Origin: Salibacterium lacus
Lineage (GTDB): Bacteria > Bacillota > Bacilli > Bacillales > Marinococcaceae
Length of the DNA stretch: 64,000 bases
Reading direction: 5' to 3'
NCBI RefSeq assembly: GCF_042684865.1
Contig: NZ_JBHUML010000005.1
Location: forward strand, 372,001 to 436,000
In this document: piece after piece, positions 8,157-16,215 of the stretch
Layout of the letters: the number at the start of each line of letters is the position of its first letter
How positions within the stretch are numbered: the stretch's first letter is position 1
The notes under the pieces: model-generated
The model's database searches: none
What the model was told of the DNA's origin: nothing
The model's input: only the letters and a program-made list of their open reading frames with translations
Translations under genes and position numbers: made by a program

Positions 8157-10967
8157 TTAGTTAAATCCATATTTTCTTTCTCTTAATTCAAAAGCTTCTT
8201 TCCCGCCTTCTAGAATTTCACATACATGAGATTTAATCCCTTTAGATAGTAATTTATTTGTGTTTTCTTCATTTATGAAGTCACACTCTAAGGCCCCAGT
8301 AAAATATTCAAATCTCCGATTTTCATTTTCTTTTAATTGAGGGTCTTGATTGGCAACTATTACATTTTCTGCATCTGTCAACACCACTAGATTTGCGTTG
8401 TGTGTAACTATAATAATCTGTCTTTCTAAACTTTTTTTTCGTATAAAGTTAACTAAATCTTGTGAAATAGTCCGGTTATCAAGATTATCTTCTGGTTGAT
8501 CAATAAGAATTGGATGATTCTCATTATTTATATCGAGAAAGAGTTCAAGTAAGACTAATCCCCTTTTACCTGGCGACATTTCTGAAATTATATCGTGGTC
8601 TTTATACAAATCAAATTTCACTTCAATATACGGCTCAAATAAAGCATGAATTAAACTTCTTTTGTTGTAATTCTTTTTTAACTTATTTTCAGTGATCTCT
8701 AAAGTAGTATCGAAAAGATATTTAATTTTATTTATGTGATTTTGTTCTTCAAATATAAACCTTTCTTCATCGTTGAAAATATTCATTTCGTAATTTCGGT
8801 CGAAAATATTATCTATCTTACCTTTTCTCATAAATTGACTTAAGAATTTTTCATTAAAGTTCTCTTTATTAAAAGTAAGATAGGCATAAACATTAATACC
8901 ATTTAAACTTTCAATGCTCTGGAAATAACTAGCGATACTTTTTTGTATATCCATATATTCCTTTTTTGAATTAATTATTGTCTCACATAACTTAATTATA
9001 TTTTCCTCTAGTAAGCCTAATTCATCTTCTAGAGAAGTTATTTTATTAACATACTCATTTTGTTTCTCCAAATTCTTTCTAAGTTGCTCTATTTCTTCGC
9101 GGTTGTTCATTTTTTCTATTAAAGGATGTAGTTCTTCATTTACTTGTTTAAGTTTTTCATCATAATCATTTCCTTTTTGACTGTATTTATTTTTCTCTTC
9201 AATTAACTTTAAATTTGCCATACTAAAAGATTCACCGATATTTTCCTGTAAATTTTTAATAATGAACATTATATTTTGATCATTTTCATCATATATTTCA
9301 TTATTGTTTAAACTTTCATTAACTTGTTCATTAATAGATTGTAATTTCTTTGAGAGATTAGATATTTTATTTTGGGATGCTTCTAGATTCTTCAAACCTT
9401 CTTGTAAAGATTTTTTAGCTGTTTGTACTTGCTCAACTTTCAGCTCTTCTTCTTCGGTTAATTTAGATTGTTTCACCTTTTCTTGTAATTCACTATTTAA
9501 TCTATTAACTTCTTTCTCAATTGATTTTTTATCTCCTATTTCTTCTATTGAATTATTTATTTCACTGCGCTTTTGGAGACTTTCAAATAAGTTTGTTATA
9601 TTTTGTTCAATCTTATTTCTAGTTACTGTTAGTAATTCGTTCTTTTCCTTTAAGAATCTATAATGGTTTTCATCTTCTAGAAGAATTGATTTAATTTTTT
9701 CTTGCAACACTTCATTTGAAGAATCTTCGGACAATGAATTTATATACATTTGAGGAAGATAAGTAACCTTCCCACTGTTATTTTCAGAGTTTGTGTTGCT
9801 ATTTTCTTCATTTCTCCATGTAACATTGAAAGGTTGTTCATTTATAAAAGTTTTAGTATACGGGTTTTTCCATAAATAATCTTTTTCTCTTAGATTAACT
9901 TCTTCTTCAGAAATTGCTTGAGCTATTTTATATAACAAAAGTGATTTACCTGAGGATTTTCCTCCTATTATAGTATTCAAACCAGGGTTAAATTCTATAT
10001 CTGTTTCATTGAACAATGAACATGAATTGTCTTGAAAATTAACTTTAGATATTATATTATAATTGTTTTTGTTTTCAGGATGATGCGGTTGAATAACTAC
10101 TCTTTGTTCAGGTTCATGTACTAGTTGTTTCAATCCTCTAAAAGTAGTCTCCGCCTTTATCCATGTATGTCTACCATAGTTTGGTTTACCCATACTCTCT
10201 AAAGAATGCGCATCCGAACCATGTACACAAGGCATTAGCTTTCCACATTGCTCTATTGTTTCACTATAATTATTTTTCCCTAAGAAAAAATTCTTATCTT
10301 GTGGATTGCCACTGAATATAAAATCTGCGAAACGATATATCTCTCTTCTAGTTGCAACAAATTGATTATCACGTATGCCAGAATTACCGTCTTCAGAACT
10401 ATTCGGAACAATCGTTATATAATTATTTTTAAATATAGTGGAATGTCTTTTAAATATGTTTTTTATATTCTCCATTGATACCTTGAACTGTTCCATACCA
10501 CATCTTAAAGCTGTTTCTTCGGAATCTTTTTCACTTACAAAATTTTCACCTAATTTGATCAAGTCGCTTTTTTCACATTTATATTTTCTATGATTATATT
10601 CGAATTCTAGTTCTCTCAAGAATTTATCTTCGATATCATCTGTACTTACCTCAGAATTGAAGATTACATGAAAATTCACTGGTCGATCTCTAGTAGTTGA
10701 AATATTCAATCTAAGTTCAATGTTGGGAAGAATTAATTCTATGTTATTTAAAAATCCATCTTCTTTATATTTTTTTACTTCTTTATATCCATCAATAGAA
10801 TAATAATCTGTTATTCCTACAGCTTTTATATCTTCTAAATCATTTAATCTATCAATATAACTGTCCCAATCATTATTAAATTCATTGTGTAAGATTGAAT
10901 ATGGTGAGTGAATATGTAAATCCCATCGATTCCATGTTGAGCCTTGTGTGTTTAGTGATCCTGTCAT
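8157..10967 (-). CDS. PHP-domain / SMC-like ATPase fusion (TrlF-like), predicted defence protein
   Basis: About 936 residues. An N-terminal PHP phosphoesterase domain shows WDLHIHSPYS near residue 15, ITDY near 55 and GSDAH near residue 250, which would be metal ligands. An ABC/SMC-type ATPase follows: Walker A GGKSSGKS near 335, a long coiled coil (about 440-680), signature-like EMSPGKRG, Walker B HPILIDQPEDNLDN and the switch VTHNAN. PHP proteins fused to SMC-like ATPases are predicted nucleic-acid-targeting enzymes often found in defence islands; the substrate here is unknown. ATG 10967 is chosen over GTG 10976 because GAGGTG lies 6-7 bases upstream. Very AT-rich, like the type IIG gene, and probably acquired with it. 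Confidence 0.75.
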   Translation of the reverse strand: MTGSLNTQGSTWNRWDLHIHSPYSILHNEFNNDWDSYIDRLNDLEDIKAVGITDYYSIDGYKEVKKYKEDGFLNNIELILPNIELRLNISTTRDRPVNFHVIFNSEVSTDDIEDKFLRELEFEYNHRKYKCEKSDLIKLGENFVSEKDSEETALRCGMEQFKVSMENIKNIFKRHSTIFKNNYITIVPNSSEDGNSGIRDNQFVATRREIYRFADFIFSGNPQDKNFFLGKNNYSETIEQCGKLMPCVHGSDAHSLESMGKPNYGRHTWIKAETTFRGLKQLVHEPEQRVVIQPHHPENKNNYNIISKVNFQDNSCSLFNETDIEFNPGLNTIIGGKSSGKSLLLYKIAQAISEEEVNLREKDYLWKNPYTKTFINEQPFNVTWRNEENSNTNSENNSGKVTYLPQMYINSLSEDSSNEVLQEKIKSILLEDENHYRFLKEKNELLTVTRNKIEQNITNLFESLQKRSEINNSIEEIGDKKSIEKEVNRLNSELQEKVKQSKLTEEEELKVEQVQTAKKSLQEGLKNLEASQNKISNLSKKLQSINEQVNESLNNNEIYDENDQNIMFIIKNLQENIGESFSMANLKLIEEKNKYSQKGNDYDEKLKQVNEELHPLIEKMNNREEIEQLRKNLEKQNEYVNKITSLEDELGLLEENIIKLCETIINSKKEYMDIQKSIASYFQSIESLNGINVYAYLTFNKENFNEKFLSQFMRKGKIDNIFDRNYEMNIFNDEERFIFEEQNHINKIKYLFDTTLEITENKLKKNYNKRSLIHALFEPYIEVKFDLYKDHDIISEMSPGKRGLVLLELFLDINNENHPILIDQPEDNLDNRTISQDLVNFIRKKSLERQIIIVTHNANLVVLTDAENVIVANQDPQLKENENRRFEYFTGALECDFINEENTNKLLSKGIKSHVCEILEGGKEAFELRERKYGFN

Positions 10968-11019
10968 ATTATTCACCTCGTTAAGAAAGTTTTATTGCTT
11001 AAGGATCTATTAAAAATTT

Positions 11020-11253
11020 TTATATTATATTCCTACCCATTCGGTATGTTATATTCAATTGCCACCTGTTATCCGGAATAGCCGTGTCATTCAGCACCCG
11101 ATACATGTGCAACATGGAGTTGTCCCAGGACCGGATTTCTCCATCATTCGTTCCACCTATTTTTTTCTTGTAGTTGTCCAGGATTGTCGACACTAGCTTA
11201 TCCTGGTCCACATGATGCATAAAATCCTTCTTGCTTGCTTCATAGACGATCAT
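11020..11253 (-). pseudogene. N-terminal fragment of a DUF2075-type ATPase/helicase
   Basis: Encodes 77 residues: MIVYEASKKDFMHHV, then KIGGTNDGEIRSWDNSMLHMYRVLN. This matches the conserved opening of DUF2075 (Schlafen-like, P-loop) proteins, normally about 600 residues. The frame ends before any Walker motif, so only the first eighth remains. It lies just upstream of the PHP-SMC gene in the same orientation, suggesting a deletion joined the two. Confidence 0.6.
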
Positions 11254-11384
11254 ATCTTTCTCTCCAATGCTGCGTGGTTAAGCCTATGATCATGGTCGTT
11301 TTGTATGATTATGTGCCTATTCTAACACATCCTTCCATTGATGGAAGAGGATTTTTCGAGAAATTTGGAGAAAATTAGTACAAG

Positions 11385-11413
11385 TTGGTATGTTCTTATT
11401 TTTCTTTTATAAT
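11385..11413 (+). promoter_or_regulatory. Sigma-A-type promoter for the small membrane protein gene
   Basis: TTGGTA at 11385-11390, a 17-base spacer and a perfect TATAAT at 11408-11413, followed by AGGAGGG and an ATG at 11436. The paralogous relic at 17893 has a similar arrangement (TTGAAA, 18 bases, TATAAT at 17865-17870). Confidence 0.7.
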
Positions 11414-11435
11414 AGAAACACAGGAGGGATAGGAG

Positions 11436-11678
11436 ATGAGTATAGGTTGCTGCGCGCGTTTTCAATACATGAACCTATTCGGGAAGTCTGCCTGGGTGCT
11501 GCTTCTTCTTCTTGGTACCAGCGTGCTTTGGTATGTTGGGTTGTCGCTTCTGCCGGAAAACCTTGGTTTTTTGCTGTTCGTGTTTACTCCCTTTCTACTC
11601 GGCGGCCTGATAACTGGTTTGGTTTTGTATGGGTTGGCGCTGGGTGTGGTGAGGTTGTTGGAGTGTCAGAAGAAGTGA
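11436..11678 (+). CDS. Small two-helix membrane protein with an N-terminal Cys-Cys pair
   Basis: 80 residues, unrecognised family. The start MSIGCCARFQYMNLFGKSAW is followed by two hydrophobic helices (about 19-41 and 45-72) and a short charged tail. Promoter and ribosome-binding site are both good, so it is likely expressed. A diverged, broken paralogue lies at 17893 and a copy of its 3' end at 11929, so the family has been duplicated locally. The conserved CC(A)-F-x2-MN-FG-SAW segment just before the first helix is the part best kept between copies. Confidence 0.6.
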   Translation: MSIGCCARFQYMNLFGKSAWVLLLLLGTSVLWYVGLSLLPENLGFLLFVFTPFLLGGLITGLVLYGLALGVVRLLECQKK

Positions 11679-11786
11679 AGCATCGCGCGATGGGTGCCTT
11701 CTAACGTAGAACAACCTGCCTCTGTTCGTATATCTCAGTCGAATTAAACAAATACCGTTTAATTTTTCTGCGGTTCACCGATACAA

Positions 11787-11812
11787 AAAAGCCCTCGTTC
11801 AAGGGCTTTTTT
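11787..11812. terminator. Rho-independent terminator
   Basis: AGCCCT, a short loop containing CGTTC, then AGGGCT followed by a T run. The right arm and what follows it match the sequence downstream of doxX at 15207-15250, so this is the original form of that terminator. Confidence 0.75.
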
Positions 11813-11813
11813 T

Positions 11814-11878
11814 AACGTTACGCTGCTTTTGATGTGTGATGCTCTTTCGGCTTGCGGCCGATTTTTTCTTTCGAAGTG
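11814..11878 (-). pseudogene. Relic of the 3' end of a second doxX
   Basis: Read leftward, 11878-11818 gives SKEKIGRKPKEHHTSKAA-stop, nearly identical to the C-terminus of DoxX encoded at 15230 (LKEKIGRKPKEQPTAKTA-stop). Only about 20 codons and the terminator remain. The rest of 11700-12046 holds no gene apart from the repeat noted at 11929. Confidence 0.7.
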
Positions 11879-11928
11879 ACAACAATGGTTAAATGTATCT
11901 AAAATTGAAGGTCTACATTCGTACATGG

Positions 11929-12014
11929 TTTTCTATTATGATGAAAACCCTGAAGAGAGGTATTGCTCCTGTTTGGATTGGCGCTGGGTGTGGTAAAGGG
12001 GTGGAGTAACTGAA
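11929..12014 (+). repeat. Copy of the 3' end of the small Cys-Cys membrane protein gene
   Basis: The stretch GGATTGGCGCTGGGTGTGGT near 11975-11995 repeats the end of the 11436 gene (TGGGTTGGCGCTGGGTGTGG). It is followed by a similar short tail and stop. It is out of context and lacks the 5' half, so it is a duplication remnant. Confidence 0.5.
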
Positions 12015-12046
12015 GTTTCTACCAATAAAGTAGGAGGATGTTAGGT

Positions 12047-12685
12047 ATGCGGCAGGAAATAGCGGGTATTAAGATTCCGGATTCGCAGCTGGCGAAGGAT
12101 GCGGCGGATATTCTGCGGGAGAAGAACAATGATCTGCTGTGGAATCATTCCAATCGTGTGTTTTTGTTCGGTGCCGTTCAGGGGCAGCAGGCGGCGCAGC
12201 CTTATGATCTGGAACTTCTGTATGTGAGTGCGTTATTCCATGATCTGGGGCTGACCAAAGAATACAGCAGCCCGGATTTGCGTTTTGAAGTGGATGGCGC
12301 GAATGCGGCGAGAAGTTTTCTGCAGCAGTATCAGATCCCGGAGGAGTCGTTGAATCTGGTATGGGATGCGATTGCTCTGCATACGACGATCGGGATTACA
12401 GAACATAAGACGCCGCAGGTTTCTCTGCTTTATTCCGCGGTCGGCCTGGATGTGATGGGAGACAACTTTGATCAGTTCCCGGCGGAGCAGCGGGAAGAGA
12501 TTGTCGAGGCGTTCCCTCGTAATAACTTTAAACAGGAGATCATCCCTGCGTTTTATGAAGGGTTCAAGCACAAGCCGGAAACGACCTTCGGCAATATTAA
12601 AGCAGACGTCATCTCCCACTACCAGCCTGAGTACAAGCACAAGAATTTCTGCGAATGCATTATCCACTCCCCGTGGTCGGAATAA
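12047..12685 (+). CDS. HD-domain hydrolase (cyanamide-hydratase-like)
   Basis: About 212 residues with the metal-binding HD core: WNHSNRVFLFG (first H), then YVSALFHDLGLT (HD pair), then ALHTTIG (later H). Proteins of this layout are metal-dependent phosphohydrolases or the related cyanamide hydratases; the substrate cannot be read from sequence. The second ATG (12047) is chosen because AGGAGG abuts the first ATG at 12038 with no spacing but sits 9 bases from the second. It stands alone between relics and a hairpin. Confidence 0.75.
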   Translation: MRQEIAGIKIPDSQLAKDAADILREKNNDLLWNHSNRVFLFGAVQGQQAAQPYDLELLYVSALFHDLGLTKEYSSPDLRFEVDGANAARSFLQQYQIPEESLNLVWDAIALHTTIGITEHKTPQVSLLYSAVGLDVMGDNFDQFPAEQREEIVEAFPRNNFKQEIIPAFYEGFKHKPETTFGNIKADVISHYQPEYKHKNFCECIIHSPWSE

Positions 12686-12727
12686 AGAACAGAATCCTCT
12701 TCTATTTCAACGAAGCTGACAAACAAA

Positions 12728-12773
12728 AAATCACGTTCCACCGCAGCGTAACTGCCTGGAACGTGATTGCATA
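12728..12773 (-). terminator. Inverted repeat, terminator-like on the minus strand
   Basis: AATCACGTTCCA and its exact inverse TGGAACGTGATT enclose a loop of about 15 bases. The T run is on the minus-strand side, so it would stop leftward transcripts; it may also fold at the 3' end of the HD gene mRNA. The rest of 12774-13127 shows no gene. Confidence 0.55.
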
Positions 12774-13127
12774 CATACCTCTCTTCCATATTCCAATGGT
12801 TCATCCCCTAACGAAACCTTTTCCCAGATTACTTCTCTCATATTTATTTGTATAATTATAAATAGTGGGACTTCCGTAACTATTGCAATTATTGTTGCAA
12901 TTCAAGGATTTTTAAGGTATTCTCTAGTAACTTGGAAAAAAACTGGAGACGGCGGTCAACGATTGGCGAAATTAAATAGTTATATCTAAAGAAACTACTG
13001 ATTTTTCCCTTCTTTTTGGAAGCGTTTTCTTTAAGGAGAAATGACTTTAAGGGGGTGAACGAAATATTAATAAATCTACATATTACTTTGAGCACTAAAA
13101 GCTATTAATAAGAGAGGAGAAAAAATT

Positions 13128-14981
13128 ATGAAAAAAGTATCTGGATTAGCATTATTGTTGTACTTAATCTTTAGCACCAGCTCATTTGTTTCAGCCTCAG
13201 ACTCTTATGAAGTTGATTACGATAATTATGAACCTGGCGTAACTGTTGAAGAAAATGATGATTCCCCGACTGGCTATTATGCAACATTTATTTATGAAGA
13301 TGAGACTGCAGCAGCAACAAAGGTGGAACTGTATAGCAATACATTCCTTCACTTTACACGAGAAGATGGATTTGAAAATCCATACCAACCGAAGGAATAT
13401 GAAGCAGGTATGTTTCCTGCTGGAGGTAATGATGAAACTACTTATAATCAGTCCATGGAAAAGCTTGATGATAATTTGTGGGGAGCAAGAGTACCTTTGT
13501 CCAGCGGTGCTTTCACTTACAATTTCCGCATCACCAATCCAGATGGGACTACAACCGATAGATTGGATGATCCAAACAATTCGACGCTAACAAATACGGC
13601 GACAAATATTTCGAGCCTGTCCAGTATGGTCTATGTACCGTATAATTCGGATACAATGGGAACCGGAGAATGGCTGGATCGCTCGGTAGAGCTTCCAAAC
13701 ACAGACAATGCCGGCACAGTGGAAACTGTATCTTATACAGGAGCTGCTGGTGATGATCGCGGGCTGGCTGTTTATCTACCTGAAGGGTATGATCCGAACC
13801 GTGAGGAACCATACAAAGTGCTTTACATGTCCCACGGTGCGTCCGGTGATGATTATGGAAATGAGCTGCGTTGGATGAACGAAGGGGCAGTAGCAAACAT
13901 TACGGATAATATGATTGCGGATGGAAAAACAGAGCCTTTTGTTGTAGTAACAATGAATAATCAAGACTTCGAATGGGACTTTGATAAAATCGAAGAAGAC
14001 CAGTTTGAACATATTATGCCTTATGTTGAAACCAACTATAATGTAGGTAATACACCTGAAAACCGTGCTTATGCTGGTTTATCAATGGGTGGTATCACTA
14101 CGAATCGAATGTATTTTAATCACGCAGACAAATTTTCATATTTTGGTATATGGAGTTATGCAGTTACTGAGGATGAACTGAAAAATATCAATACTCACAG
14201 CAACTTGGAGGATCCTTCCGTCATGATTGGAACAGGTATCTGGGATTTTGGCCTTGAACCTGTGAAAAATTTAAGTGAGGTATTAAATGAACAAGAAATC
14301 GATCACGATTATCTCGAGGTTCCTGGTGCGCATGATTGGGAGACCTGGCAATTGCTTTATACTGCTTTTGTAGAGGATCATCTGTGGAAAAGTGAGCAGG
14401 GAAATCAGGGTAACAACGGTGGTGACGATCAGAATGGAAGCGCTCAGGCTTTTGAAGATGTAAACAGTGATTATTGGGCACAGCCGTATATCAACAATCT
14501 TTATGAAGCAGGAATTGTAAAGGGCCATACAGACGGTACATTCGGTCCTTCTGAAGATGTAACAAGAGCCCAGTTTGCTGTCATGCTCAGCCGCATGCTC
14601 GGTCTAGATGTCTCAAGCGCGGAACAGACTTTTGAAGACGTACCGGCATGGGCAGCAGACGAAGTGAACGCATTGTATGACGTCGGCATCGTTACCGGAA
14701 AAACAGACGGCAGCTTTCAACCGCAGTCTTCTATTACAAGAGAACAAATGGCAGCGATGGTGGTGCGTGCTTACGAATACGAGGGCTCCACTGCAGAAAC
14801 AGCTGATGTTTCCTACGAAGACAGCGAGAGTATCAGTAGTTACGCCCAAAGTGCTGTGGAAAAAGCAGCTTCTCTGAATCTGATGAACGGGACAGACGAC
14901 AACCTCTTTCAACCAAAAGCAGAAAGCACCCGTGCACAAGCAGCGAAAGTCGTTTCTATGCTGTATGATACCCTCAATTAG
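13128..14981 (+). CDS. Secreted esterase with three S-layer homology domains
   Basis: 617 residues. Signal peptide about 1-24. A beta-rich N-terminal module (about 40-170) resembles the E-set domain found before feruloyl/xylan esterases. A putative esterase domain (about 190-425) has the nucleophile elbow GLSMGG near 318 and a likely catalytic histidine in PGAHDWETW near 401. Three SLH domains follow (about 443-495, 505-550, 560-614), which would bind secondary cell-wall polymers and hold the enzyme at the surface. Preceded by GAGAGGAG and followed by a strong terminator, so monocistronic. The acidic composition fits a salt-tolerant exoenzyme. The carbohydrate ester it cleaves is not determinable. 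Confidence 0.88.
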   Translation: MKKVSGLALLLYLIFSTSSFVSASDSYEVDYDNYEPGVTVEENDDSPTGYYATFIYEDETAAATKVELYSNTFLHFTREDGFENPYQPKEYEAGMFPAGGNDETTYNQSMEKLDDNLWGARVPLSSGAFTYNFRITNPDGTTTDRLDDPNNSTLTNTATNISSLSSMVYVPYNSDTMGTGEWLDRSVELPNTDNAGTVETVSYTGAAGDDRGLAVYLPEGYDPNREEPYKVLYMSHGASGDDYGNELRWMNEGAVANITDNMIADGKTEPFVVVTMNNQDFEWDFDKIEEDQFEHIMPYVETNYNVGNTPENRAYAGLSMGGITTNRMYFNHADKFSYFGIWSYAVTEDELKNINTHSNLEDPSVMIGTGIWDFGLEPVKNLSEVLNEQEIDHDYLEVPGAHDWETWQLLYTAFVEDHLWKSEQGNQGNNGGDDQNGSAQAFEDVNSDYWAQPYINNLYEAGIVKGHTDGTFGPSEDVTRAQFAVMLSRMLGLDVSSAEQTFEDVPAWAADEVNALYDVGIVTGKTDGSFQPQSSITREQMAAMVVRAYEYEGSTAETADVSYEDSESISSYAQSAVEKAASLNLMNGTDDNLFQPKAESTRAQAAKVVSMLYDTLN

Positions 14982-15010
14982 AACAATTGCCATGGTGCAT
15001 TGATAGAAAA

Positions 15011-15052
15011 AGCTGCCGATTATCTTAGTGATAAATCGGCAGCTTTTTTTTG
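15011..15052 (+). terminator. Rho-independent terminator after the SLH esterase
   Basis: AGCTGCCGATT and its inverse AATCGGCAGCT with a loop of about 10 bases, then eight T. Placed about 30 bases after the stop codon. Confidence 0.9.
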
Positions 15053-15099
15053 GTGAGAAAGCAACAACTATTAGCTGCCTGTAAAAGTGGATTTGCTAT

Positions 15100-15205
15100 A
15101 TATCTACTCTAGTACAGTCATCATCTATCGATCATTTCTCAGACCAAATAAATGTATCTCTTTCTTTCACATCTTCTGCAGGGCATGATTCAAGAGCGGC
15201 GGAAG
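15100..15205 (+). mobile_element. Relic of the IS701/IS4-like transposase 5' end
   Basis: Matches the beginning of the transposase at 7113-7250, including the shared stretches CAGTCATCATCTATCGA and ATTCAAGAGCGGCGGAA, with an internal deletion of roughly 30 bases. It ends abruptly at 15205 where it meets the right half of the doxX terminator. Confidence 0.7.
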
Positions 15206-15229
15206 TGTCGTTCAAGGGCTTTTTTCACG

Positions 15230-15745
15230 TTACGCTGTTTTTGCTGTTGGCTGTTCTTTCGGTTTGCGGCCGATTTTTTCTTTCAAAGCGGGAACGAAAC
15301 GGTCGAGTCCGATGGCACCGGCATTGCCTTTTCCAATGAGGATGAGGATGGCGGGAATCAACATCACCGGGTTGGTCGACACGGTACCTGCCAGCAGAAA
15401 CGCCATGTTCATCGTACCGCCGAAGAATGCGGCCGTGGTTGTGAACAAGCCGACAATTAAGCCGGCACCTACCAGGACTTCGCCCCACATCACGAGGAAG
15501 CCAAAAACGTTGGCGTTCGGAACAGCGATGTGTTCCAGGAAGGCTGTGTACCAGGGATAAGCCGGAGCCGCTCCTCCCCCCTGCATGACGGGTTCAGCAA
15601 CAGCTCCCTGCAGAAATCCGCCGGGGTTAAAGCCGTCTGTGATTTTTCCAAGTCCCGACGTGAGCCACGTCCATCCTACATACAAGCGGGCCGCGAGAAA
15701 TAATACCGCTGCAATCATCGATTCCCTCAAAAAACGAATAAACAT
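15230..15745 (-). CDS. DoxX-family membrane protein
   Basis: 171 residues with four predicted membrane helices, the usual DoxX size. Members of this family are membrane partners in thiol or quinone stress responses or of oxidoreductases. The residues GWTWLTSGLGKI near the start are typical. AAGGAGGA lies 7 bases before ATG 15745. Transcribed from its own promoter, which is flanked by two palindromes, so it is likely repressed. Its terminator is damaged by the adjacent transposase relic, and a relic of a second doxX 3' end lies at 11814. Confidence 0.85.
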   Translation of the reverse strand: MFIRFLRESMIAAVLFLAARLYVGWTWLTSGLGKITDGFNPGGFLQGAVAEPVMQGGGAAPAYPWYTAFLEHIAVPNANVFGFLVMWGEVLVGAGLIVGLFTTTAAFFGGTMNMAFLLAGTVSTNPVMLIPAILILIGKGNAGAIGLDRFVPALKEKIGRKPKEQPTAKTA

Positions 15746-15760
15746 ATTTATTCCTCCTTA

Positions 15761-15828
15761 TGTGAAATCATTCACATTTAATATACTTTCATTATATCGC
15801 ATTCTGCTGGTTTGTGAATACTTTCACA
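15761..15828 (-). promoter_or_regulatory. doxX promoter flanked by two TGTGAA-N4-TTCACA operators
   Basis: Perfect 6-base palindromes at 15761-15776 and 15813-15828, centres 52 bases apart (about five helical turns). Between them a perfect TATAAT reads leftward (15796-15791); the upstream palindrome supplies the -35 position (TTCACA, 16-base spacer). One operator covers -35, the other lies near +15, a classic repression layout. The sequence fits the Rex operator (TTGTGAA-N4-TTCACAA) and also the Crp/Fnr type (TGTGA-N6-TCACA); Rex is favoured by the placement. Confidence 0.75.
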
Positions 15829-16215
15829 TAAATGGACACAAAGTATTCATAACTCTGTATATCAGAGCCGGTCTGCTGGTAACCTGGTGAACAGTAGAAC
15901 ATGGATGGTATGTTTTTCATTTTCGTCTTATAATGAGCCTGGGAGAGGCACAATGTTCCCTTTCGTTTTGATTGGTATGGATCCAGCGCTGTGAATACAG
16001 CATTCATCCGCGGATTGATGCTGACACTGCCCTTTCCTTTTGCCAACGGAGACGTTCAAAAATTATGTACTATTAAGAAAATTTCAGGTCGAGGTGAAAA
16101 AACACCTCGGGAAAATACCTTGCGTGAAGCCGCAAAGAACTGCGCGTCTCATATGCAGCGGGGATTATTTCCTTCATTTTTCAGTTGATCTGTATCCAGG
16201 GTCCAGAAACAGAGA
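15829..16215. other. Gene-free stretch with one short hairpin
   Basis: About 390 bases without a supportable gene. A small inverted repeat CGAGGTG-N6-CACCTCG lies at 16090-16109. A TATAAT near 15931 has no clear gene behind it; the frame after it is broken. Confidence 0.4.

Noticed and set aside
12889..13095. 68-codon minus-strand frame before the SLH esterase
   Set aside because: No start signal and no recognisable features; the region is more likely the esterase leader.
16090..16109. Terminator of the OYE gene
   Set aside because: The hairpin is about 110 bases past the stop, short, and has no T run.
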